Source: Lachnospiraceae bacterium UBA2860
Lineage (GTDB): Bacteria; Bacillota; Clostridia; Lachnospirales; Lachnospiraceae
Direction: 5' to 3'
NCBI GenBank assembly: GCA_002350625.1
Contig: DEFE01000004.1
Coordinates: forward strand, 91,728-105,883
Length of the DNA: 14,156 nucleotides
Positions 1-6,207 of the stretch are shown here, piece by piece. Position numbers and translations under genes: made by a program. The notes under the pieces are model-generated. The model was not told where the DNA came from and did not search any database. It was given only the letters and a program-made list of their open reading frames with translations. Every line of letters starts with the position of its first letter. Position 1 is the first letter of the stretch.

Positions 1-2
1 AG

Positions 3-116
3 CTTGAAATCGCATACTGCAAGCACGTGAAGGGAACGGAGCAAAGAGAGAACATGGAGCTGCCGCTGCGCCTCATATTGCAGTTAGAGCAAGCGGATCG
101 TGGTGAGAACATATAG
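3..116 (+). CDS. Probable C-terminal end of a truncated plus-strand gene
   Basis: An open frame enters from the left edge and runs 37 codons to a TAG stop at 114-116. The translation is rich in charged and helix-forming residues and ends LQLEQADRGENI, which reads like a real protein C-terminus. The minus-strand frames over the same bases look less protein-like. If real, it is convergent with the YesL-like gene, whose stop lies only 11 nt away, and no hairpin terminator separates them. I do not recognise a family, and a 37-codon open frame can occur by chance, so this is tentative. Confidence 0.4.
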   Translation, partial: LEIAYCKHVKGTEQRENMELPLRLILQLEQADRGENI

Positions 117-127
117 CGGAAACTGCG

Positions 128-748
128 TCACGCCCCGCCGGCCTTCTCCACCATCTTCTCAATCACGCTGCGATAAAGCAGCGTACAAAAATACCCCGGC
201 AGCGAAATCCCGACAAACAGCGCAAGCGGCCACAGCGACATCACCTGCGTCAGGAAATACGGCACCACAGCCGTGATCGCCACCATCGCCGCCGTCCGCG
301 GCAGGTATCCGACAGCCAGAAGAAACGCGTTTTTCAGAGACGCGCCCAGCCGGTTCTCAAACCGCGCGAGATACGGGAACAGCCACACGTAGAGCATCCC
401 GACGATCGCCGCGCCGATAAAGACCGGAATCCGCATATACCGCGTGGCGCCCTCTCCCCCGAAAATCCTGTAGTCCGCATACAGCAGGGCGGAAATGCCA
501 AGAAGAATCAGCCACGGCGGCGTCGCGCTCTTCAGATTGCTCCGGAACTGCGCAAAAAACGTACGGACGATATGCCCCTCCTTCTGCTCGACCATCTGCA
601 TGAGAATATAATGCATGGCCGTCACCGCCGCGCCCGCCGTCACGACCGGAAGCGAGCAGAGCAGCGTCAGAAGATTCAAGATAACGAGATTCATCAGATC
701 CGTCATGGCGCGCATGACCGGTCCGTCCATCCCAAAAATCGTTCTCAT
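128..748 (-). CDS. YesL-like DUF624 membrane protein
   Basis: This 206-residue integral membrane protein has about five hydrophobic segments (roughly residues 20-48, 76-98, 106-128, 140-165 and 170-192). The short motif FPYLARFENRL followed by LKNAFLLAVGYLP is characteristic of the YesL/DUF624 family. Members are often encoded beside CUT1 sugar ABC transporters and their regulators in Bacillota, as yesL is beside the Bacillus yesOPQ genes. Their biochemical role is not settled. The gene is the last of the transporter cluster, 85 nt after the MalG-type permease. The ATG at 746-748 has only a weak upstream AGG, so translation may be modest. A 5-bp hairpin at 763-779 in the gap has no T tail and is not convincing as a terminator. 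Family call is firm; function is unknown. Confidence 0.88.
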   Translation of the reverse strand: MRTIFGMDGPVMRAMTDLMNLVILNLLTLLCSLPVVTAGAAVTAMHYILMQMVEQKEGHIVRTFFAQFRSNLKSATPPWLILLGISALLYADYRIFGGEGATRYMRIPVFIGAAIVGMLYVWLFPYLARFENRLGASLKNAFLLAVGYLPRTAAMVAITAVVPYFLTQVMSLWPLALFVGISLPGYFCTLLYRSVIEKMVEKAGGA

Positions 749-833
749 AGATACCTGTCAGACCCGTAAGAAAAACGGGAAGCCTGCCCAGCGATACGGA
801 CAGAGCTCCCCATCATAAACCGTTGAAAATGTA

Positions 834-1706
834 TCAGCCCTTGACCGCGCCTTCGATCATGCCGTTCATGATCTGCTTCTGGCCGATCAGGAACACCACG
901 ATCATCGGGATGATCGCAAGCAGAGCCGCTGTCAGGATCAGATCCCACTGCTTGACGTAGGATCCGACGAACGCCTGCACCGCCACCGGAAGAGTCTTAT
1001 ACTTTCCGTTGAGGCCGAGCAGCATGGACGGAAGCAGATAGTCGTTCCAGATCCACATGCCGTTCAGGATCGTAACCGTCATGATTACCGGTGAGAGCAG
1101 CGGGAAAATGATCTTGAAGAACGTCCCTTCCGGGGAGCAGCCGTCGATCGACGCCGCCTCCTCCAGATCATACGGCACGCCCTTGATGAAGCCGGTCAGA
1201 ATGAAGACCGTCATCGCGCCGCCGAAACCGCAGTACGCGAAGATGATGCCGGGGATCGTGGAAAGCATCGGCACGCCGACGAAATTGCCCGCGTCACGGA
1301 ATGTCGAAACCAGCGGAAGCATGACGACCTGGAACGGGATGATCATCGAAGCGATGAAAATCATGTAGATCGCAGTCGCCCACTTCGTCTTGTTATTGCG
1401 GCTGATAACCCACGCAGCCATCGCGCCGAACAGCGCGAGCAGCGCAAGAGACAGCACCGTGATGACGACAGACGAGAACAGCGCTCTCCAGAAATTGAAG
1501 TTCGAATTGTTGACCACGGCACCGAGGTTCGTAATCAGCTGGCTGAACGAAGCGCCCTTGACCGAAATCGGGCTCGCGACGATATCCGCCTGCACCTTAA
1601 AGCTGTTCATCACGACGAGATAGAACGGGAACAGCACGTAGATCGCGATCAGGATGCCGACCGCCGTCAGAATATAAGATCTTGTCCTTCTTTCCTTGCC
1701 GACCAT
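834..1706 (-). CDS. Carbohydrate ABC transporter permease, MalG type (CUT1)
   Basis: This 290-residue protein is the second inner-membrane permease of a sugar importer. It has six predicted membrane segments, beginning near residues 10-33. The cytoplasmic EAA loop at about 182-202 (EEAASIDG, then the IIFPLLSP segment) docks onto the transporter ATPase. The C-terminus ends GAVKG, as is usual in MalG/AraQ-type permeases, and the length is standard for the family. The ATG start (1704-1706) overlaps the stop of the MalF-type gene by one base (TAATG), and a strong AAGGAGGTG lies just upstream inside that gene, so the two permeases are translationally coupled. No ATPase gene is present; in Bacillota a shared MsmX-type ATPase often serves such transporters. 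The substrate cannot be inferred from this subunit. Confidence 0.95.
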   Translation of the reverse strand: MVGKERRTRSYILTAVGILIAIYVLFPFYLVVMNSFKVQADIVASPISVKGASFSQLITNLGAVVNNSNFNFWRALFSSVVITVLSLALLALFGAMAAWVISRNNKTKWATAIYMIFIASMIIPFQVVMLPLVSTFRDAGNFVGVPMLSTIPGIIFAYCGFGGAMTVFILTGFIKGVPYDLEEAASIDGCSPEGTFFKIIFPLLSPVIMTVTILNGMWIWNDYLLPSMLLGLNGKYKTLPVAVQAFVGSYVKQWDLILTAALLAIIPMIVVFLIGQKQIMNGMIEGAVKG

Positions 1707-2755
1707 TACAGCTCCACCTCCTTCGAATTCGATATGCGGACCTGCACCAGTGAGACACAGGCGAGGATGATGAAGAACAGAACCGCCTTGGCCTGGCCGA
1801 GCGCGTAGTTATTCTTCGAGACCGCCGTATTGTAGATGTTCAGTGCCAGCATCTGCGTACCGCTTGTCAGGTACTTGCCCATGAAGCTCGGGACGGAGCC
1901 CGTGCCGCCTGTCAAGGCAAGGTTGACGTCGAACTGCTTGAACGCGCTTGTCAGAGTCAGGAACGTGCAGATCGTAAATGTCGACGCGATCATCGGGATC
2001 TTCACCTGGAAGAGCGTCTGCGAAGCGTTGGCGCCGTCGATCTGCGCCGCTTCCAGCACGTCCTTCGGCACCTGGGTAAGACCCGTGATGTAGATCAGCA
2101 TGATGTAGCCGGCGTACTGCCAGATGTAGACGACCACGATCGCGAACATCGCCGTCTTTGTCTGCACGAGAAGCGAAGTCTTCGTCAGGTTGATCAGCAC
2201 GTTGTTGAACACAAACTGCCAGATATAACCGAGGACGATACCGCCGATCAGGTTCGGCAGGAAGTACGCCGCGCGGAAGAATCCGTCGCCCTTGATGCCG
2301 TTCGTGCAAAGCAGCGCAAGCAGGAAAGCGATCAGGTTGACCAGGATCATGTTGATGACGACGAAGACAAAGGTCATGAGAATTGACCAGATAAACTGCG
2401 GATCCGTAAACATCTCCTTATAGTTTCCGAAACCCACATATTCCGTAAATTGTATGCCCGTCCAGTTTGTGAAGGAATAGAAAATACCAAGGCCGAGCGG
2501 AATGATCACCGTCACGACAAAGGTAAAGAGCAGCGGAAACAGGAAGATGATGTAGATGATCTTTCTGTGATTCTTAAGCGTCGGAAACAGGTAGAGACCG
2601 ACGATCAGCGCCAGGATGCCGATGATCAGCAGTGCGCCGCGGTAGGACGCGCCGCTTCCGCTGAAATCCAGTACCAGAGAGACGACCAGGCTGGCCGCAC
2701 CGGCGATAAGCAGGACGAGCGAAAGCAATTTGCGCGAAGCAGAATTAGCATTCAT
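1706..2755 (-). CDS. Carbohydrate ABC transporter permease, MalF type (CUT1), with N-terminal extension
   Basis: This 349-residue permease partners the MalG-type subunit. The EAA loop lies at about residues 234-254 (LEAAQIDGANASQTLFQ). The ATG at 2753-2755 was chosen because GGAGGGAG sits about 7-9 nt upstream; an in-frame ATG 18 nt earlier is part of that ribosome site. Usual family members are about 290-300 residues. Here the core begins near residue 64 (RKIIYIIFLFPLLF) and is preceded by two extra hydrophobic segments at about 10-31 and 38-57. E. coli MalF also has extra N-terminal helices, so this is a recognised kind of variation. The gene lies 85 nt after the binding-protein gene, with a strong hairpin in the gap, and overlaps the next permease by one base. 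Confidence 0.94.
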   Translation of the reverse strand: MNANSASRKLLSLVLLIAGAASLVVSLVLDFSGSGASYRGALLIIGILALIVGLYLFPTLKNHRKIIYIIFLFPLLFTFVVTVIIPLGLGIFYSFTNWTGIQFTEYVGFGNYKEMFTDPQFIWSILMTFVFVVINMILVNLIAFLLALLCTNGIKGDGFFRAAYFLPNLIGGIVLGYIWQFVFNNVLINLTKTSLLVQTKTAMFAIVVVYIWQYAGYIMLIYITGLTQVPKDVLEAAQIDGANASQTLFQVKIPMIASTFTICTFLTLTSAFKQFDVNLALTGGTGSVPSFMGKYLTSGTQMLALNIYNTAVSKNNYALGQAKAVLFFIILACVSLVQVRISNSKEVEL

Positions 2756-2779
2756 AAAAGGATCTCCCTCCATAACGGA

Positions 2780-2811
2780 AAGGGGCGGCGACCGCAGTCG
2801 CCGCCTCCCCT
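2780..2811 (-). promoter_or_regulatory. Strong intercistronic hairpin between binding-protein and MalF-type genes
   Basis: A perfect 9-bp GC-rich stem (2784-2792 with 2797-2805) closes a four-base loop. It can extend by G-C and G-U pairs past a one-base bulge. It begins about 30 nt after the binding-protein stop. Only three Ts follow on the transcribed strand, so it is a poor full terminator. The likely role, by analogy with the E. coli malE-malF gap, is to protect the upstream message from decay or cause partial termination, giving more binding protein than permease. That role is inferred. Confidence 0.7.
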
Positions 2812-2840
2812 CATTTCATATTCAGTTTTTTCCGCAGACC

Positions 2841-4115
2841 TTATGAAGCATAGTAGTCAGCAACGACTGCCGTCATAGCCTGTGTGAAGGACTCTGCATC
2901 CGGAATCGTGCCGAGCGCATAGTCAAGATACAGCTGGCCTGTCGCGTTCTGGTCGAGGCCGGCCTTGTTCTTCAGCCAATGCCAGCTGGAGGTCTTGCCT
3001 GCCGCCGTGTAGGAAGAGATGGTCTCAGCAAACGGATCCTCAGCGACCCATGTGCAGGACTTGAACGGGCTGATGAAGCCGCCCTTCATGACGAGGATCT
3101 CCTGGCCTTCATCTGTTGCAAGCCAGTCAAGGAACGCCTTGGCAGCATCCGTGTTGTCATTCTTGAAGACTGCCCACCAGGACGGAGAGTTCGTCAGGAT
3201 CGTGTCGATGCCTTCCTCAAACGCGTACGGGATCATGCCGCACTTGAAGTTGCCGGCTTCCGCATACTGCGCAGCATCGTCCGTCGTCATCGTAGCGCCG
3301 ATCCAGGAGCCCTGTGTCACGAACGCATACTTGCCGGAAGCGAAGCCGAGGATCTGCTGATCATAAGTGCCGGAGGTAAGGAACCCGGAATCCTTGTCAG
3401 CGAACTCATTGAAGAGCGCGATCATCTCAGCATAATGCAGGAAGCGGTCATGGTCGATCTGGCCGCCGTCAGCGAGCAGATCGGAATACGTGGTGTCATC
3501 GCGGGCAAGGCCTGCATCGAGGTAGTTCGCAAAGCTGTGGGAGCCTGTGGACCAATACAGGTTCTGCGCCTCGCAGCACCAGCCGATGACTGCCGTAAGG
3601 CCGAGCTCTTCCTTCTTGGAATCAAGCGTCTCAAATGCCGCTCTCATGGATTCCGGTCCTGTGATGGAAGCCGGATCCACGCCCGCCTTCTCGAGGATGT
3701 CAGCGTTGTAAGCAAGGCCGATCGCCTCTGTCGTGTACGGGAAGCCGACGAGGCCGTCTGTTCCGACATAGCCCGCGTCCGTGTCCGCTGCCCATGCGCA
3801 GTCGCTCATGTCAGCAAGAAGGCCGTCCCAGTTGCCGAAGTCCGCATCGGAGCCGCAGACGAAGATGTCCGGCATGCCTGTGCCCTGATACTGCTTCTTC
3901 AGCTCGTCCTGAATGTTGACGCCGCCGCCCATGGACTCGATTTCGACATGGACGCCTGTTTCCTCTTCATACTTGGCCGCTGCTTCTTTAAGAGCCGCAT
4001 CGACCTCGATCTTGCCGTTGACAAGGCGAAGGGACTCGCCGTCCGCCGCCACCGTTGTTGCAAGTCCGGCGACCATCGCGCCTGCCACCAGCAGTGTAAG
4101 AATTGTTTTCTTCAT
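2841..4115 (-). CDS. Extracellular solute-binding protein, family 1 (sugar ABC transporter)
   Basis: This 424-residue exported protein captures a sugar and delivers it to the MalF/MalG-type permeases. A signal peptide covers residues 1-24 (MKKTILTLLVAGAMVAGLAT, then TVAA before DGE). The mature part starts with a strand and helix typical of the family (KEAAAKYEEETGVHVEIES), contains QGTGMPDIFVCGSD near residue 80, and carries the usual GKYAFVTQGSWIG segment. The ATG at 4113-4115 was chosen because AAGGAGGAAACGT lies directly upstream and the signal peptide begins there; a longer frame exists but lacks support. The signal peptide contains no cysteine, so no lipobox is visible, which is unusual for a Gram-positive binding protein. 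Sugar specificity is not apparent. Confidence 0.94.
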   Translation of the reverse strand: MKKTILTLLVAGAMVAGLATTVAADGESLRLVNGKIEVDAALKEAAAKYEEETGVHVEIESMGGGVNIQDELKKQYQGTGMPDIFVCGSDADFGNWDGLLADMSDCAWAADTDAGYVGTDGLVGFPYTTEAIGLAYNADILEKAGVDPASITGPESMRAAFETLDSKKEELGLTAVIGWCCEAQNLYWSTGSHSFANYLDAGLARDDTTYSDLLADGGQIDHDRFLHYAEMIALFNEFADKDSGFLTSGTYDQQILGFASGKYAFVTQGSWIGATMTTDDAAQYAEAGNFKCGMIPYAFEEGIDTILTNSPSWWAVFKNDNTDAAKAFLDWLATDEGQEILVMKGGFISPFKSCTWVAEDPFAETISSYTAAGKTSSWHWLKNKAGLDQNATGQLYLDYALGTIPDAESFTQAMTAVVADYYAS

Positions 4116-4186
4116 ACGTTTCCTCCTTCTTAGATACGGTGTGTTTTCCGCTCTTCGTAAGTGCAAATGTAACGGTGATTCCTGTG

Positions 4187-4200
4187 TGAAATCGATTTAC
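4187..4200. promoter_or_regulatory. LacI/CcpA-type operator just downstream of the transporter promoter
   Basis: The site TGAAATCGATTTAC has a perfect ten-base palindromic core (AAATCGATTT) with the central CG typical of LacI-family operators. It matches 12 of 14 positions of the cre-type consensus TGWAANCGNTNWCA on either strand. It lies about 18-31 nt downstream of the expected transcription start, where a bound repressor would block elongation or initiation. The adjacent LacI-family gene is the obvious candidate regulator, but CcpA binds similar sites and cannot be excluded. Confidence 0.65.
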
Positions 4201-4224
4201 CTTTTGCGCTTAAGTTCACCGCTA

Positions 4225-4253
4225 ATCTTATCATTCTTTCCTCAAATCGGCAA
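4225..4253 (-). promoter_or_regulatory. Sigma-A-type promoter of the sugar transporter operon
   Basis: On the minus strand TTGCCG (4248-4253) and TAAGAT (4225-4230) are separated by 17 nt. A TG one base before the -10 box gives an extended -10. Each hexamer matches four of six consensus positions. Transcription would start near 4218, leaving a leader of about 100 nt that contains the operator. No other candidate in the 222-nt gap is as good. Confidence 0.55.
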
Positions 4254-4262
4254 GCAGGGCAC

Positions 4263-4291
4263 AAAAAAAAGGCGGCCCGAAGGCCGTTTTT
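4263..4291 (-). terminator. Rho-independent terminator of the LacI-family gene
   Basis: On the minus strand a CGGCC/GGCCG stem closes a TTCG tetraloop (4273-4286). It is followed by CC and eight Ts and preceded by five As. It begins about 50 nt after the regulator stop, so regulator and transporter transcription are separated. Confidence 0.82.
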
Positions 4292-4305
4292 ATCAATTTC
4301 ACACA
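4292..4305. promoter_or_regulatory. Possible second, upstream operator half-site
   Basis: The plus-strand bases ATCAATTTCACACA match, at 13 of 14 positions, the minus-strand sequence of the downstream operator and flank (4183-4196). The two copies are therefore inverted with centres about 101 bp apart, on either side of the promoter. An additional TGTGAA half lies next to it on the minus strand. This would suit repression by DNA looping. Its own palindrome is imperfect (the central CG is lost), so the call is tentative. Confidence 0.4.
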
Positions 4306-4337
4306 AATTCACAGAATCTCTTTTGAGCGAATCTACT

Positions 4338-5372
4338 TTACCGTTTAAGCTGCCGGACACTCTCCCGGATAACCAGCGCCGACGTCAGCGTGATCTCCTT
4401 CTCCCCGGGCACGCTTCCGCGGATCATGTCGATCAGCTTCATCGCCGCCAGATGCCCTTTATATTCCGCGTCCTGATGCATCGTCGTGAGCGGCGGCCGG
4501 CAGAGGCGGCTGTAGATATTGTCGTCAAAGCCGACGACCGAGAGGTCCTCCGGCACCTTTATTCCCCGCGCCGCACAGGCTTCCGTCAGCATGACCGCAT
4601 AGAGGTCGGAGCAGCAGAACACCGCCGTGAAGTCCTTGGCCTTCTCCGCCAGCTGGGCGAAGTTCGCGTCCATCACGTTTTTTTCATAGTACAGCATGAA
4701 GAAGTTCCGGTCGCTGTACTCGATGCCCGCCTCCTCGAGCGCCTTCCGGTAACCGCGGAAGCGCGCGAGGTCCACGCCGACGCGGTTGTCCGACAGGAAT
4801 CCGATCCGCTTATGTCCCTGCTGCGTCAGATAGCGCACCGCCTCGCAGGCGCCCTTCTGGTCGTCCAGGCCGACATTGAGGAAGAAATCCCCGAAAGCGG
4901 CTTCCGTCTGCTTATCGATGTAAGTGTCGATGCAGACGATCGGCTTCCTGTACTTCTTCCTCACGCGCAGAGCGTCGTCGTCAAGCATGCAGAAGAGAAT
5001 GAGGCCGTCCGCATTCCAGGTCGAGACGTACTGCAGAATCTCCGCGATATCGTCGGAGATATACAGCATCATAAAATATCCCTGCTCGCGGATCGCCTTC
5101 TCGATGCCGCCGATCATCTCCGCGACAAAAGGATCTCTGAAGATATTTTCGTACTTTCTCTCCCAGGCCTTCAGGACCACGCCGATGATCTTCGACCGGT
5201 TCTGCGCGAGATTCCGGGCGCTGATATTCGGGACGTACTCGACTTCCTCGAGAAAGGATCTGACGCGCCCGATCGTCTCCGGAGACACCTCGCCCGTCTT
5301 TCCGTGAATGACATTGGAGACCGTCGTCGTACTCAAGCCCAGCTGCGCAGCAATCTCTTTGATCGTAATCAT
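4338..5372 (-). CDS. LacI/GalR-family transcriptional regulator
   Basis: This 344-residue DNA-binding protein has an N-terminal helix-turn-helix (residues 2-24, ITIKEIAAQLGLSTTTVSNV), a hinge helix with the family pattern PNISARNLAQNRS (48-60), and a periplasmic-binding-protein-like effector domain from about residue 61 to the end. The ATG at 5370-5372 was chosen because GGGAGGTGG lies about 6 nt upstream; a frame eight codons longer would run through that ribosome site. Length is normal for the family. It probably represses, and is relieved by the substrate of, the transporter encoded immediately downstream, where LacI-type operator sequence flanks the promoter. The gene has its own terminator. 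No clear promoter was recognised in the 196-nt gap upstream; a small inverted repeat ATGC-N3-GCAT near 5443 could be an autoregulatory site but is weak. Confidence 0.93.
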   Translation of the reverse strand: MITIKEIAAQLGLSTTTVSNVIHGKTGEVSPETIGRVRSFLEEVEYVPNISARNLAQNRSKIIGVVLKAWERKYENIFRDPFVAEMIGGIEKAIREQGYFMMLYISDDIAEILQYVSTWNADGLILFCMLDDDALRVRKKYRKPIVCIDTYIDKQTEAAFGDFFLNVGLDDQKGACEAVRYLTQQGHKRIGFLSDNRVGVDLARFRGYRKALEEAGIEYSDRNFFMLYYEKNVMDANFAQLAEKAKDFTAVFCCSDLYAVMLTEACAARGIKVPEDLSVVGFDDNIYSRLCRPPLTTMHQDAEYKGHLAAMKLIDMIRGSVPGEKEITLTSALVIRESVRQLKR

Positions 5373-5494
5373 GCGCTTCCACCTCCCGAAAGCCAAATTC
5401 CGAACCTGACTTACTGTTGCCGGATGCAGAGTTTGTAAGCCTCATGCTTCGCATTCGGAAACAATCTTCAGCGCCCCCCGGTGAACATCCTGTG

Positions 5495-5542
5495 AAAAGG
5501 GACGGCTCCGTCTCCGCCTTTTAAGGCGGCCGGCCCGTCCCC
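5495..5542 (-). terminator. Terminator of the secreted-protein/lipoprotein operon
   Basis: A long hairpin starts about 27 nt after the lipoprotein stop. The outer stem pairs 5499-5505 with 5535-5541 (GGGACGG/CCGTCCC), and an inner CCGCCTT/AAGGCGG stem lies at its top. On the minus strand it is followed by TTTTCAC. The T tail is short but the stem is very stable. It is oriented to end the two-gene operon rather than any plus-strand gene. Confidence 0.72.
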
Positions 5543-5568
5543 TCATCACATCCTTTTATCCTATGCCG

Positions 5569-6177
5569 TCACCCCAGCATGCCGCTGACGATCGTCTCCG
5601 TGAGCTCAGGTGTAAGGCCCGCGTCCGAGAGCACGGCGTAGTGGAACGAATCGTCGTTAAACAGTGCGCACCGCACGCCGCTTCCGTCCGCGTACTCCGT
5701 CACGGTCAGGCCGCCGATCGTGACCTCTTCCGTCTTCTCGAAACCGGTATCCGCGCCTAAACCTTCCTCGCCGGTGCTCTTCTTAAGAAGGAGCGCATGC
5801 CCCTCCCCGTCCGCATAGGCGGCCTCGATCAGCTGTCCGTTCGCGCGGATCTCCCCCGCCTCGTAGCCGCTGACCGACTGCGGCACGCTCATCTCAAAGC
5901 CCGCGAGCTTGGCGGCAACCGTAAGGCTCTTGCAGGGAATCAGCGCATTTTCATCCGCGGCCTCCTCCGCCTCCCCGGCCTCCTCCGCGGCGCTTGTCCC
6001 GTCGGGCGTCGCCGCAGGCAGGATCTCCACGTCCTTAGCCACCGCAACCGGCATCTCGATCTCAGACTCCTCCGCGGCGGAAGACACCGTCGAATCCGTA
6101 CCGCCGCCTCCGCAGCCGGCCGCTACGAGCGCGACAGATGCCGCGAGCATAAGCAGCGCTAACCTCTTCTTCATCAT
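5569..6177 (-). CDS. Small lipoprotein with acidic linker, unknown function (possibly DUF4367-like)
   Basis: This 202-residue protein has a lipoprotein signal peptide (MMKKRLALLMLAASVALVAA, then GC) with the predicted lipid-modified cysteine at residue 22, so it should sit on the outer face of the membrane. A low-complexity Ala/Glu/Ser linker covers about residues 27-76. A folded domain of about 120 residues follows, with the pattern LIEAAYADGEGHALLLKKS, then GFEKTEEVTIGGLTVTEYA and a final ALFNDDSFHYAVLSDAGL. That strand pattern resembles DUF4367-type domains, but this is a resemblance by eye only. Cysteines at about 82 and 169 could form a disulfide. The gene follows the 433-residue secreted protein by 30 nt and is followed by a terminator, so the two are co-transcribed. 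Of two adjacent ATGs the first was taken. Confidence 0.8.
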   Translation of the reverse strand: MMKKRLALLMLAASVALVAAGCGGGGTDSTVSSAAEESEIEMPVAVAKDVEILPAATPDGTSAAEEAGEAEEAADENALIPCKSLTVAAKLAGFEMSVPQSVSGYEAGEIRANGQLIEAAYADGEGHALLLKKSTGEEGLGADTGFEKTEEVTIGGLTVTEYADGSGVRCALFNDDSFHYAVLSDAGLTPELTETIVSGMLG

Positions 6178-6207
6178 GAGCCTTTCGCCCCCTGTTCCAA
6201 ACAGTAC

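Noticed and set aside
763..779. Hairpin between MalG-type and YesL-like genes as a terminator
   Set aside because: The stem is only 5 bp with an AT loop and no T-run after it on the transcribed strand; the two genes are more likely co-transcribed.
2979..4133. Long plus-strand open frame (384 codons) opposite the solute-binding protein gene
   Set aside because: It is antisense to a clear family member, has no sensible domain or ribosome site, and is Arg/Ala/Asp-rich as expected for a shadow frame in GC-rich DNA.
4323..5438. Plus-strand open frame (371 codons) opposite the LacI-family gene
   Set aside because: It is a shadow of a well-supported gene, with composition dominated by Arg, His, Asp and Leu, and it runs through the terminator and operator side of the gap.
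5373..5494. Promoter for the LacI-family gene
   Set aside because: A TTGTTT near 5460 has no acceptable -10 hexamer at 16-18 nt, so no promoter was called.
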